From contig NZ_BQHW01000003.1 in the NCBI RefSeq assembly GCF_021602025.1, forward strand, positions 310,001 through 374,000: 64,000 bases of DNA, in the 5' to 3' direction. Source of the stretch: Pseudomonas ceruminis. Its GTDB lineage: Bacteria; Pseudomonadota; Gammaproteobacteria; Pseudomonadales; Pseudomonadaceae. The notes below the pieces were generated by a model, which did no database searches, was not told the origin of the DNA, and saw only the letters and a program-made list of their open reading frames with translations. Shown in pieces: positions 24,411 through 33,498 of the stretch. The position numbers were made by a program, and so were the translations under genes. Within the stretch, counting starts at the first letter, position 1. Each line of letters opens with the position of its first letter.

Positions 24411-24938
24411 TCAGCCTTTGACTTCGGTTGGCTGGATTACTTCGACCCAGTAGCCGTCCGGGTCCTTGATGAACGCCAGGTGGTTCATGCGACCGTCAGC
24501 CAGGCGCTTCTGGAACGGTACGTTCAGCGCCTCGAAACGGGCGCAGGCAACGTGCACGTCCGGAACCGAAATGCAGATATGGCCAAAGCCACGCGGGTCG
24601 GTGTTGCCATTGTGGTAGGCGAACGCTGGGTCGCTTTCGGTGCCGTGGTTGTGGGTCAGCTCCAGCACGCCAGGGATCGACTTCATCCACTGGTGGCGCT
24701 CGTGGTCGTCGGCGGGGATTTGCGCGGGGTCGACCAGGGCCAGGAAGTACAGGCTGAAGGCCGCTTCCGGAAAGTCACGCTTGTCGACCAGGCGGAAGCC
24801 CAGCACGCGCGTGTAGAAGTCCAGAGACTTCTCGATGTCCTTTACCCGCAGCATGGTGTGGTTGAAGACGAACTTGGCGGTGGCGGCGTCAGGTTGTGCG
24901 GTGACACCAGGCAGGGTTTGCAGATTTTGCAGGCTCAT
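24411..24938 (-). CDS. gloA: Lactoylglutathione lyase (glyoxalase I)
   Basis: The 175-residue enzyme isomerises the hemithioacetal of methylglyoxal and glutathione. The family motifs are present: FNHTMLRVKDIEKSLDFYTR, LELTHNHGTE, GFGHICISVPDV and a C-terminal KDPDGYWVEVIQP, which together supply the metal ligands (His, Glu, His, Glu). It is of the longer, eukaryote-like class, with the insert around DPAQIPADDHERHQWMKSIP. The ATG at 24938 was chosen; upstream in-frame codons to 25067 are not family-like. Single gene, upstream of mvaT on the same strand. Confidence 0.94.
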   Translation of the reverse strand: MSLQNLQTLPGVTAQPDAATAKFVFNHTMLRVKDIEKSLDFYTRVLGFRLVDKRDFPEAAFSLYFLALVDPAQIPADDHERHQWMKSIPGVLELTHNHGTESDPAFAYHNGNTDPRGFGHICISVPDVHVACARFEALNVPFQKRLADGRMNHLAFIKDPDGYWVEVIQPTEVKG

Positions 24939-25160
24939 GGGAACTCCAGAGACGGGGCTGGCATCGATGCCAGCGCAACAGACAGGAGGGCCATGATACG
25001 GCAGTGAACCGATTGCGCAAATGAAAGCGCCCTGCAAGGGGCAGGGCGCTGGAAGAGAGGCCCGCATGTGCGGGCGCGTGATGGGGTCGCTAGTCCTTTA
25101 GCTGTTTCGATACTGAGCCAGTCCTTGTGAAAAAAGTGTGAAGCAGGCGTTGACGTTTCA

Positions 25161-25520
25161 TCAGCGCAGCCAACTTTCCACGGTGGCAGCCCCGTATTCT
25201 TCTTTCCAGGCCTTGAGGCCGCGGTGGTTGCCACCTTTTGTTTCGATCTGCTCGCCGGTGTGAGGGTTTTCGTACACTTTCACCACGCGCGGTCGGCGTT
25301 GCTGTTTGGGCGCGCTGACCGCGCCGCGTGTAACGGCCTTCGGATCAAGAATAGCGATGATATCGCGCAGACTTTTGTCATAGCTTTTCATCAGGCCGAC
25401 TAGTTTCTGCTCGAATTCGATTTCGCGTTTTAGGCCGGCATCCTTTTTCAGCGCTTCCAGTTGAGCCATTTGCTCCTGGAGCGCTTTTTCGGCAGCACGA
25501 AACTCTGCAAGTCTGGACAC
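25161..25520 (-). CDS. MvaT-family H-NS-like silencer
   Basis: The 119-residue protein has an N-terminal oligomerisation coiled coil (SRLAEFRAAEKALQEQMAQLEALKK cut to its pattern) and a C-terminal DNA-binding part with VKVYENPHTGEQIETKGGNH and LKAWKEEYGAATVESWL. MvaT proteins bind AT-rich DNA across the chromosome and repress acquired genes. The start is GTG at 25520, with AGGAGTG upstream; the MSRLAEF start is standard in the family. Pseudomonads carry several paralogues and I cannot tell which one this is. Confidence 0.92.
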   Translation of the reverse strand: MSRLAEFRAAEKALQEQMAQLEALKKDAGLKREIEFEQKLVGLMKSYDKSLRDIIAILDPKAVTRGAVSAPKQQRRPRVVKVYENPHTGEQIETKGGNHRGLKAWKEEYGAATVESWLR

Positions 25521-25735
25521 TGTAATCACTCCTGTACGTCTTTCGTGGCATGGCGTGACGAACATTGAACAGAAATCAACGCCGGCCACACGGGTGGGTG
25601 AAACTGTTCGCTGATATCGAGTGTAGACACTCGTGGCAATTGGGTAAACCGCAAACTTTTTCAAGTAAGACGGGAACTTTGCTAGTTTTCCGTACGGGCA
25701 GCCCGCGCATTTTTTGCAGTGCCGCTCCTGGCCTA

Positions 25736-25764
25736 TAGACCATGGTCCAATGGCCCATGGTAGA
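25736..25764. promoter_or_regulatory. Inverted repeat upstream of the OprD-type porin gene
   Basis: TAGACCATGG and CCATGGTAGA form 10-bp arms (8 of 10 paired) around a 9-bp centre, in the otherwise featureless 357-bp region between the divergent mvaT and porin genes. It could be an operator for the porin; nothing identifies the regulator. Confidence 0.35.
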
Positions 25765-25877
25765 GCCTTCGCGCGATCATTTCAGATGATGGTCGAGCCG
25801 TGTTCGGCCGTCTTGCCTCAGCGTGGCGCATGTCCGCCACGGTTTGTTTTTTGCCTTTCTTCTGGATGTTCCCTCGC

Positions 25878-27167
25878 ATGTTTGCCCCTTTTCCTCTCGC
25901 CCCTGGGCGTCGTGTTGCCGGCCTGTTCCTTTTGTGTGCCGGTGCGCACGCCCAGGCTGCCGGTTTTCTTGAAGACAGCAGTGCCAAGGTCGAAGCACGC
26001 AATGTCTATTTCAACCGGGATTTCCGTGACGGCCACAGCAGTTCCAGCCAGGGAGCGTCAAAGCGCGAAGAGTGGGCGCAAGGCTTCATTCTCAATGTGC
26101 AGTCGGGTTATACCCAGGGCCCGGTAGGCTTTGGTGTGGACGCGTTGGGCATGTTTGGTATCAAGCTCGATTCCAGCCCTGCAGACAGTAACAGTGGCTT
26201 GTTGCCTTCTTCCGGTCATGATCCACGGCACTCCGCCGACCAGTACGCGAAGATGGGCCTGGCGGCCAAGGTCAAGGTCTCCAACACCGTGCTCAAGTAC
26301 GGCTCGATGATGCCGGATGTGCCACTGTTGAAATACAACGATGGTCGCCTGTTGCCGACCATGTTCCATGGCGCCATGCTCACGTCCGAAGAAGTACACG
26401 ACCTGAAGTTCACCCTGGCGCGCTTGAACCAGTACACCGCACGTGACTCTACCGACCGCCAGGACATTCGCGTGCATTGCAAGAACAAGCGCTACGCCTG
26501 CGATACCGAAGCCGACCACTTCGACCTGGCGGGGCTGGATTACCGTTTCAACGACCGGCTCAGCGCCCAGTACCAGGTGGCCAAGCTGGAAAACATCTAC
26601 CGTCAGCACTTCCTGGGTCTGGTGGCCAGCCAGCCGCTCGCGGTCGGCAGCCTGTCGGCGGACCTGCGTCTGATCAAGAGCGATGACATCGGTAACGCCC
26701 GCGCGGGTGAAATCGACCACCGCGCGTTCAGCGGCATGCTCGGCTACAGCCTGGGTGGCCACAAGATCAGTGCGGGTTGGCAGCGCATGTATGGCGAAAG
26801 CGCCATGCCCTACCTCGATGGCACTAACCCTTACCTGGTCAACTACGCGCAGGTCAACGACTTTGCCGCTGCCCAGGAGCGCTCCTGGCAACTGCGCTAC
26901 GACTATGACTTCAAGGCCCTGGGCGTGCCTGGCCTGACCTTCTTCACCCGTTACATCAATGGCGACCACATCAAGGTCCCCGGCAGTAACGCCGAAGGCA
27001 AGGAATGGGAACGCGACACCGAGTTCAAGTATCAGGTCCAGACCGGCACGTTCAAGGATGTCAGTGTGCGCCTGCGCAACTCCACCTACCGCAGCAACTA
27101 CGAGAAATGGGCGCGTGACATGGACGAGACCCGTGTCATCGTCAGTTACAACTTCTCGATCTTCTGA
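25878..27167 (+). CDS. OprD-family outer-membrane porin
   Basis: This porin of about 429 residues has a signal peptide ending GAHAQA, then the OprD start GFLEDSSAKVEARNVYFNRD. Further family motifs are SSSQGASKREEWAQGF, KYGSMMPDVPLLKYNDGRLLP and the last strand VIVSYNFSIF. OprD porins admit specific small molecules such as amino acids or aromatic acids; the substrate is not readable. The ATG at 25878 gives the most usual signal peptide; ATG codons at 25866 and 25830 are in frame. Confidence 0.92.
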   Translation: MFAPFPLAPGRRVAGLFLLCAGAHAQAAGFLEDSSAKVEARNVYFNRDFRDGHSSSSQGASKREEWAQGFILNVQSGYTQGPVGFGVDALGMFGIKLDSSPADSNSGLLPSSGHDPRHSADQYAKMGLAAKVKVSNTVLKYGSMMPDVPLLKYNDGRLLPTMFHGAMLTSEEVHDLKFTLARLNQYTARDSTDRQDIRVHCKNKRYACDTEADHFDLAGLDYRFNDRLSAQYQVAKLENIYRQHFLGLVASQPLAVGSLSADLRLIKSDDIGNARAGEIDHRAFSGMLGYSLGGHKISAGWQRMYGESAMPYLDGTNPYLVNYAQVNDFAAAQERSWQLRYDYDFKALGVPGLTFFTRYINGDHIKVPGSNAEGKEWERDTEFKYQVQTGTFKDVSVRLRNSTYRSNYEKWARDMDETRVIVSYNFSIF

Positions 27168-27233
27168 CGTCGCTTTGCCAAAACACCAGCAGCCGGCCGA
27201 CAATGGTTGCTGGTTCCCGTCAGGGTTTGGGTA

Positions 27234-27998
27234 ATGAAAGACGTGCTGCTTATTGGCATCGGGCCAGGTGATCCACGTCAGGTCACCTATGAGGCGGTCG
27301 ATGCGCTGCGCCGCGCTACGGTATTCTTTGTTCTCGACAAGGGCTCGGGCAAGGATGAGCTGGTGCACCTGCGCAAGGCCATTCTCGAACGCTACCGCCC
27401 TGCGGGCGACTACCGCCTGGTGCAGGTGGCGGACCCGCAACGTGACGCGGAGGCCGCCGACTATGTGGCCGCGGTCCAGGGCTGGCACCGCCAGCGCGCC
27501 ACGCTGTATGCCCGCCTCCTCACCGATGAGATGGGCGCCGGCGATATCGGCGGCTTTCTGTTATGGGGCGAGCCTGCCCTTTATGACAGCACCTTGCGCA
27601 TTCTCCAGCTGGTTCGCGAGGGTGGCGTATCGCTGCGCCTGGAGGTCATCCCCGGTATCAGCAGCGTGCAGGCTCTGGCGGCGCGGCACCAGGTGCCGCT
27701 CAACCGTATTGGCGAGCCGTTGGTCGTGCTGCCGGGCCGCCGCCTGGCGGATCAGGGGCGAGTGAACAACGTGGTGGTGATGCTTGATGGGCAGTGCGCG
27801 TTTGCCGCGCTCGATGACCCTGAGCTGCTGATCTACTGGGGTGCGTACCTGGGCACCGAGGACGAGGTGCTGATTGCCGGGCCGTTGCCGTTGGTCAAAG
27901 CGCGGATATTACAGGTACGGGAGCAAGCGAGGGCGCGCAAAGGGTGGATCATGGATACCTACCTGTTGCGCAGGGAGCTGTCACCAGAGGTTGCCTGA
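27234..27998 (+). CDS. cobF: Precorrin-6A synthase (deacetylating)
   Basis: The 254-residue SAM-dependent methyltransferase of aerobic cobalamin synthesis methylates precorrin-5 at C-1 and releases the acetyl group. Motifs are the N-terminal LIGIGPGDPRQVTYEAVDAL, GDIGGFLLWGEPALYDST and EVIPGISSVQALAARH. The ATG at 27234 is preceded by AGGG; the longer frame from 27207 is not family-like. No other cob gene is in the window, so this is an isolated member of the pathway. Confidence 0.93.
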   Translation: MKDVLLIGIGPGDPRQVTYEAVDALRRATVFFVLDKGSGKDELVHLRKAILERYRPAGDYRLVQVADPQRDAEAADYVAAVQGWHRQRATLYARLLTDEMGAGDIGGFLLWGEPALYDSTLRILQLVREGGVSLRLEVIPGISSVQALAARHQVPLNRIGEPLVVLPGRRLADQGRVNNVVVMLDGQCAFAALDDPELLIYWGAYLGTEDEVLIAGPLPLVKARILQVREQARARKGWIMDTYLLRRELSPEVA

Positions 27999-28043
27999 AC
28001 CGGCCCGATCACCGGCAGGCCGGCGCTCGGGCCAACACAGCGT

Positions 28044-28394
28044 TCACGCCTTACCGAGAATGGCGACCACCTTGTCACGCAACTGATCGATGCTGAATGG
28101 CTTGCCAATCATGTGCATACCCTCTGGCACGTCGAGGCTTTCGGAATAGCCACTGGCAAACAGCACCGGCAACGAGGGCCGCAGGGCACGCGCCTTGGCC
28201 GCCAGCACCTCGCCACGCATGTCCGGCAGGCCCACATCGGTCATCAGCAACGCCAGGGGCTGGCTTGGGTCTTCGAGGATCGCCAGTGCTGCCGTGGCGC
28301 AGTCTGCCTCCAAGGCCGCATAGCCCAGTTCGTCGAGCACTTCGATCATCAGCATGCGGACGATGTCGTCATCTTCGACTACCAAGAGGTGCAT
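28044..28394 (-). CDS. Single-domain response regulator
   Basis: The 116-residue protein is a bare receiver domain with acidic pocket EDDD (residues 7-10), phosphorylation site Asp53 in LLMTDVGLPD, the FASGY switch segment and Lys in the GKPFS motif. No output domain. It is divergent from the hybrid kinase at 28641 and shares a 246-bp promoter region with it, so it is a likely partner in that relay. Confidence 0.9.
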   Translation of the reverse strand: MHLLVVEDDDIVRMLMIEVLDELGYAALEADCATAALAILEDPSQPLALLMTDVGLPDMRGEVLAAKARALRPSLPVLFASGYSESLDVPEGMHMIGKPFSIDQLRDKVVAILGKA

Positions 28395-28640
28395 TGTTTG
28401 ATCCTGTACCAGAAGAATGTCTTTATTCTGTGCGCCAGGCAGCGCCAGAAGTTCCCTGAGGATACCGTTGGTTGCAATTGGATGGAACGATTGAGGAACG
28501 CTGCCTTCAAATAGCGGCTAAATGCCTGCCGAAGCCCGCAAAGGTGGTTAGACTCGCTGCTAACCGGTAAGTGGGTGGCAGGCAGGAACAGGCTTCATTC
28601 GCCACACCGTTCAATGGACTTTTCGCTCAGGCGTTTTCAG

Positions 28641-31600
28641 ATGATTCAAGCAGCCTCGATGGACCAACAAAGCTTCCGCAAGCTGTTGAGCCGCAACATC
28701 GGCTTGCCCTTGGGGGTGGGTCTGCTCGGTGCCGTGGCCTTTGTCGCGGTGATCAATTACCTGCTGTCGGCCATGCAATGGGTCGAGCATACCGACCGGG
28801 TCATCGGCAATGCCAACGAAACGGTCAAGCTGTCGATCGACATGGAAACCGGTATGCGCGGCTTCCTGATTACCGGTGACGAAAGCTTTCTCGACCCCTA
28901 CGAGGTGGCCAAACCGAAGATTCTCGGCAGCCTGCGCAGCTTGCGCGGCCTGGTCGAAGACAACCCGCAGCAGGTTGACCGTATCGACCGTCTGATAGCC
29001 CTGCAGCAGGCCTGGAACGACTTCGGCGGTGAGATGATCGCCCAGCGTCGTAATGGCGGCGACTACCGTCAATCGATCGGCAATGGCCGGGGCAAACGCA
29101 TCACCGACGAAATCCGCAAGGAGTTCGACGGCCTGGTGAGTACCGAGCAGCAACTGCGCATGGCCCGTAACGAGAAGGTCAACAGTGTCACGGTCACCGC
29201 CATTTCGGTCTTCGTGTTGTTCATCGTCGGCCTGAGCGGGCTGCTGGCCTACCTGGGGCGGCGCGACCTGGTGGCCTTGTCTAGCAGCTACGACGACAAC
29301 CTCAAGGCCCAGCAGCGCTCGGCCGAGCGCCTGGAGCACCAGGCTTGGCTGCGCAACGGCCAGACACAACTGGCCGAACAGGTGCTGGGGCAACTGACCT
29401 TGCCAATGCTGGGCGACAACATTCTGCGTTTCTTTGCCAGCTACCTGGGCAGCGTGGTCGGCGCCCTGTACGTGCGCGACGGGCACGGGCGCCTGGTGCG
29501 GGTGGCCACCTATGGCCTGGACGCCCAGGAGCAGGCCCGCGAACAGGTGGTGGCCGCCCATGACGGCCTGCTGGCCCAGGCGGTACGTGAAGGCCGGCTG
29601 CTGCGCCTGGACGACTTGCCTAAAGACTACTACCACCTGAGTTCCGGTTTGGGCAGCGGTCTGCCGCGCAGCGCCTTGCTGATGCCGGCCAGCGACGACG
29701 GCCAAGTCAACGGCGTGATCGAACTGGGCTTCCTGCGCCCGTTGCAGGAGCGTGACGATGAGTTGCTCGAGCGTGTCGGCGGCAACCTGGGCATGTCTAT
29801 CGAAAGTGCCCGTTATCGCCAACGCCTGCAGGAGGTGCTGGCAGAGACCCAGCAGCTCAACGAAGAGTTGCAGGTGCAGCAGGAAGAACTGAAGACCGCC
29901 AACGAAGAGCTCGAAGAGCAGTCGCGCGTGCTCAAGGAGTCGCAGGCCCATCTGGAAACCCAGCAAGCCGAACTCGAGCAGACCAACGAGCAACTGTCCG
30001 AACGCACCGAAGCCCTGGACCGCAAGAACGACGAATTGAGCCAGGCCCAGCGCGAGCTGCAGGCCCGCGCCGACGACCTGCAGCGTTCGAGCAAATACAA
30101 GTCCGAGTTCCTTGCCAACATGTCCCATGAGCTGCGCACGCCGCTCAACAGCTCGCTGATCCTGGCCAAGCTGCTGGCCGAGAACGGCGAGGGTAACCTC
30201 AGCGCCGAGCAGATCAAGTTCGCTGAGTCGATCTATTCGGCCGGCAACGACTTGCTGAACCTGATCAACGATATCCTCGACATCGCCAAGGTCGAGGCCG
30301 GCAAGCTCGACGTGCGCCCCGAGACCACCCAGCTGGCTCGCCTGGTCGAAGGCTTGCGGGGTATGTTCCTGCCGCTGGCCGAACAGAAGGGGCTGTCCTT
30401 CGAGGTCAAGCTCGACGGGCATGTGCCGGCCACCCTGTTCACCGACCGCCAGCGCCTGGAGCAGATCCTCAAGAACCTGCTGTCCAACGCCATTAAGTTT
30501 ACTGACCATGGCCAGGTCAGCCTGACCATCAGCCACCAGGCCGGCACCGGCATCGTGTTCGCCGTGCGCGATTCTGGCATCGGCATCGCTACCGAGCAGC
30601 AGCAGGCGATTTTCGGCGCCTTCCATCAGGTCGACGGCAGCAGCAACCGCCGCTACGGCGGCACCGGTCTGGGCTTGTCGATTTCCCGCGACCTGGCCCA
30701 TCTGCTGGGCGGGCAGATCAGCGTCGACAGCAGCCCCGGCCAGGGCAGCGTGTTCAGCCTGATCATGCCGGAACGTTACGAGGCCGAGGCCGACGAAGTG
30801 GAGGCGCTGAGCCTGCGCCCGGCGGTCGACACCTTACCGCCAGTACCAGAGGCAGCGGCACCGGCAGCGCCCAAACTGCCGGCAGCGGCATTTGCCGATG
30901 ACCGTGAGCGTGCACCGTTCGGCAACCGCTGCATCCTGGTGATCGAGGACGAGCCGAACTTCGCCCGTATCCTCTTCGACCTGGCCCACGAACTGGGCTA
31001 CAGCTGCCTGGTGGCCCACGGTGCCGACGAGGGCTTCGAGCTGGCGGCGCGGTACATTCCCGATGCCATCCTGCTGGACATGCGCCTGCCCGACCATTCA
31101 GGGCTTACCGTGCTGCAACGCCTCAAGGAACAGGCCGGCACCCGGCACATTCCGGTGCATATCATTTCGGTGGAGGACCGCGTCGAGGCGGCCATGCACA
31201 TGGGCGCAGTGGGCTATGCCGTCAAGCCCACCAGCCGCGAAGAACTCAAGGAAGTGTTCGCTCGCCTTGAGGCCAAGCTGACGCAGAAGCTCAAGCACAT
31301 CCTGCTGGTGGAAGACGACGACCTGCAGCGTGAGAGCATCGCCCGTCTGATCGGCGATGACGATGTCGAGATCACTGCCGTGGCCATGGCCCAGGATGCC
31401 CTGGCGCTGTTACGCGAGAACATCTACGACTGCATGATCATCGACCTCAAGCTGCCGGACATGCTGGGCAACGAGCTGCTCAAGCGCATGACCGCTGAAG
31501 ACATCCGCTCGTTCCCGCCGGTGATTGTGTACACCGGTCGCAACCTGACCCGTGAAGAAGAAGCCGACCTGCTCAAGTATTCGCGCTCGATCATCATCAA

Positions 31601-32108
31601 GGGCGCCCGCTCGCCAGAGCGTCTGCTCGACGAAGTGACGCTGTTCCTGCATAAAGTCGAGTCTCAGTTGTCCCATGAACGCCAGCGCATGCTCAAGACC
31701 GCGCGCAGCCGCGACAAGGTATTCGAGGGCCGCAAGGTGCTGCTGGTGGATGACGATGTGCGTAACATCTTTGCCCTGACCAGCGCCCTGGAACACAAGG
31801 GCGCCATTGTCGAGATCGGCCGCAACGGGCGCGAAGCCATCGAGCGCCTCGAGCAGCACGACGACATCGACCTGGTCCTGATGGACGTGATGATGCCGGA
31901 AATGGACGGCTTCGAGGCCACCCGCCTGATCCGTCTGCAACCGCGCTGGCGCAAGCTGCCGATCATTGCCGTGACGGCCAAGGCGATGAAGGATGACCAG
32001 CAGCGTTGCCTGCAGGCCGGTGCCAATGATTACTTGGCCAAACCGATCGATCTGGACCGCCTGTTCTCGTTGATCCGCGTATGGCTGCCGCAACTGGAGC
32101 GAATTTGA
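28641..32108 (+). CDS. Hybrid sensor kinase: CHASE3-GAF-coiled coil-HisKA-HATPase-three receivers
   Basis: This membrane-bound protein of about 1155 residues (numbering from 28641) has a first helix at about 20-42, a CHASE3-like periplasmic domain, a second helix near 180-203 and a GAF domain at about 250-385. A long Glu/Gln-rich coiled coil at about 390-490 follows, with repeated NEEL/EELQ units. Then come HisKA (His496 in NMSHELRTPLN), HATPase (GGTGLGLSI) and three receivers with Asp813, Asp935 and Asp1082. All three aspartates and their acidic pockets are intact. The start is uncertain (28575 GTG, 28614, 28641 or 28659). Its stop overlaps the TTG start of cheR. The coil is of the type found in CheR/CheB-linked kinases. 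Confidence 0.93.
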   Translation: MIQAASMDQQSFRKLLSRNIGLPLGVGLLGAVAFVAVINYLLSAMQWVEHTDRVIGNANETVKLSIDMETGMRGFLITGDESFLDPYEVAKPKILGSLRSLRGLVEDNPQQVDRIDRLIALQQAWNDFGGEMIAQRRNGGDYRQSIGNGRGKRITDEIRKEFDGLVSTEQQLRMARNEKVNSVTVTAISVFVLFIVGLSGLLAYLGRRDLVALSSSYDDNLKAQQRSAERLEHQAWLRNGQTQLAEQVLGQLTLPMLGDNILRFFASYLGSVVGALYVRDGHGRLVRVATYGLDAQEQAREQVVAAHDGLLAQAVREGRLLRLDDLPKDYYHLSSGLGSGLPRSALLMPASDDGQVNGVIELGFLRPLQERDDELLERVGGNLGMSIESARYRQRLQEVLAETQQLNEELQVQQEELKTANEELEEQSRVLKESQAHLETQQAELEQTNEQLSERTEALDRKNDELSQAQRELQARADDLQRSSKYKSEFLANMSHELRTPLNSSLILAKLLAENGEGNLSAEQIKFAESIYSAGNDLLNLINDILDIAKVEAGKLDVRPETTQLARLVEGLRGMFLPLAEQKGLSFEVKLDGHVPATLFTDRQRLEQILKNLLSNAIKFTDHGQVSLTISHQAGTGIVFAVRDSGIGIATEQQQAIFGAFHQVDGSSNRRYGGTGLGLSISRDLAHLLGGQISVDSSPGQGSVFSLIMPERYEAEADEVEALSLRPAVDTLPPVPEAAAPAAPKLPAAAFADDRERAPFGNRCILVIEDEPNFARILFDLAHELGYSCLVAHGADEGFELAARYIPDAILLDMRLPDHSGLTVLQRLKEQAGTRHIPVHIISVEDRVEAAMHMGAVGYAVKPTSREELKEVFARLEAKLTQKLKHILLVEDDDLQRESIARLIGDDDVEITAVAMAQDALALLRENIYDCMIIDLKLPDMLGNELLKRMTAEDIRSFPPVIVYTGRNLTREEEADLLKYSRSIIIKGARSPERLLDEVTLFLHKVESQLSHERQRMLKTARSRDKVFEGRKVLLVDDDVRNIFALTSALEHKGAIVEIGRNGREAIERLEQHDDIDLVLMDVMMPEMDGFEATRLIRLQPRWRKLPIIAVTAKAMKDDQQRCLQAGANDYLAKPIDLDRLFSLIRVWLPQLERI

Positions 32109-32926
32109 CTAGCGAGCGCAACACCGACATTGAAATCCGGCTGCTGATCGAGGCGATCTACCTCAAGTACAGCTACGATTTCCGCAACTATTCTGGCGCT
32201 TCGATCAAGCGTCGGATCCTCCATGCCCTGCGCCAGTTCGACTGCCTGACGGTGTCGGCATTGCAGGAGCGGGTGCTGCACGACCCCGGCATGTTCATGC
32301 AGTTGCTGCAGTTCCTGACGATCCCGGTCAGCGAGATGTTCCGCGATCCAAGCCACTTCCTTGCGTTGCGCAACGAAGTGGTGCCGCTGTTGCGCACCTG
32401 GCCTTCGATCAAGGTGTGGATCGCGGGCTGCAGCACCGGCGAGGAGGTGTACTCGATGGCCATTCTCCTGCGTGAGGAAGGCCTGCTCGAGCGCACCATC
32501 ATCTACGCCACCGACATAAACCCGCATTCGCTGGAGAAGGCCAAGCAAGGCATCTACTCAATGCAGAGCATGCGCGAATACGAGCAGAGCTACCGCCTCG
32601 CCGGCGGGCGTCGTGATTTCGCCGAGTACTACACCGCCGCCTATGGCAACGCCATCATGGACAGCACCCTGCGCGAAAACGTGACCTTCGCCGATCATAG
32701 CCTGGCGACCGACAGCGTGTTTTCCGAAACCCAGCTGGTGTCTTGCCGCAACGTGCTGATCTATTTCAACAAGGAACTGCAGGACCGCGCTTTGGGCCTG
32801 TTCCATGAGTCGTTGTGCCACCGCGGCTTTCTGGTGCTGGGTAGCAAGGAGTCAGTGGATTTCTCGGCTTACAGCGAGCGCTTCGAGCCGCTGGTCAAGC
32901 CCGAACGGATCTACCGCAAATCATGA
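32105..32926 (+). CDS. CheR-type protein methyltransferase
   Basis: The 273-residue protein has the CheR N-terminal helical domain (DIEIRLLIEAIYLKYSYDFR, SIKRRI) and the SAM-binding domain with WIAGCSTGEEVYSMA, IIYATDINP and CRNVLIYF. It methylates glutamate side chains, normally of chemoreceptors; no chemoreceptor is present here. A TTG at 32105 overlaps the kinase stop in TTGA form and matches the family's N-terminus; an in-frame ATG at 32081 lies within the kinase gene. Probably acts on the adjacent kinase's coiled coil or an unlinked partner. Confidence 0.93.
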   Translation: MTSERNTDIEIRLLIEAIYLKYSYDFRNYSGASIKRRILHALRQFDCLTVSALQERVLHDPGMFMQLLQFLTIPVSEMFRDPSHFLALRNEVVPLLRTWPSIKVWIAGCSTGEEVYSMAILLREEGLLERTIIYATDINPHSLEKAKQGIYSMQSMREYEQSYRLAGGRRDFAEYYTAAYGNAIMDSTLRENVTFADHSLATDSVFSETQLVSCRNVLIYFNKELQDRALGLFHESLCHRGFLVLGSKESVDFSAYSERFEPLVKPERIYRKS

Positions 32927-33498
32927 AGGGCGTGCGTGCGGTAGTGATAGGGGCCTCTGCCGGCGGCGTGGCGGCATTGTTCACGGTGCTCGGCAGCCTG
33001 CCGGCGGGCTTCGATTTCCCGGTCATGTGCGTGCTGCATTTGCCCGACGATCGCCACAGCCGCCTGGCCGAGGTGCTGCAGCGCCGGCTGCACCGTCCGG
33101 TGCAGGAAGCCTGCGACAAGCAGGCCATCGCCCCAGGGCAGATCTATGTGGCGGGGCCGGCTTACCACCTCTCCGTAGAACGCGACTTCAGCTTGTCGCT
33201 GAGCCAGGAAGAGCCGGTGCATTTCTCGCGCCCGGCCATCGATTTTCTGTTTACCTCGGCGGCCGATGCCTATGGCCCCGAGCTGCTTGGCGTGCTGCTC
33301 ACCGGTGCCAACGAAGACGGCGCCAAGGGCCTTGCCTATATCAAGAACAGCGGCGGCCGGACCGTGGTCCAGGACCCCCGCGACGCACAGGTGGCGCTGA
33401 TGCCGGAGGCCGCCCTGGCCCTTCACCAGCCTGACCATATACTTTCTCTGAGCGGAATCGAGCAGTTGCTCGCGACCCTGGAACCCTGCGCATGCTAA
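32923..33498 (+). CDS. CheB-type methylesterase without receiver domain
   Basis: The 191-residue catalytic domain alone has the triad serine in VIGASAGGVAAL, histidine in VLHLPDDRHS and aspartate in LTGANEDGAKGL. Classical CheB has an N-terminal receiver that gates activity; it is missing, and the ATG overlaps the cheR stop, so this is not a truncation. It would remove the methyl groups placed by the CheR next to it. Its end overlaps the next kinase gene by 7 bp. Confidence 0.93.
   Translation: MKGVRAVVIGASAGGVAALFTVLGSLPAGFDFPVMCVLHLPDDRHSRLAEVLQRRLHRPVQEACDKQAIAPGQIYVAGPAYHLSVERDFSLSLSQEEPVHFSRPAIDFLFTSAADAYGPELLGVLLTGANEDGAKGLAYIKNSGGRTVVQDPRDAQVALMPEAALALHQPDHILSLSGIEQLLATLEPCAC

Noticed and set aside
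28611-30701. 696-codon open frame on the minus strand opposite the hybrid kinase
   Set aside because: It is a frame-shadow of a GC-rich gene: low-complexity Gln/Leu/Gly composition, no family motif, and the plus strand encodes an unmistakable kinase.
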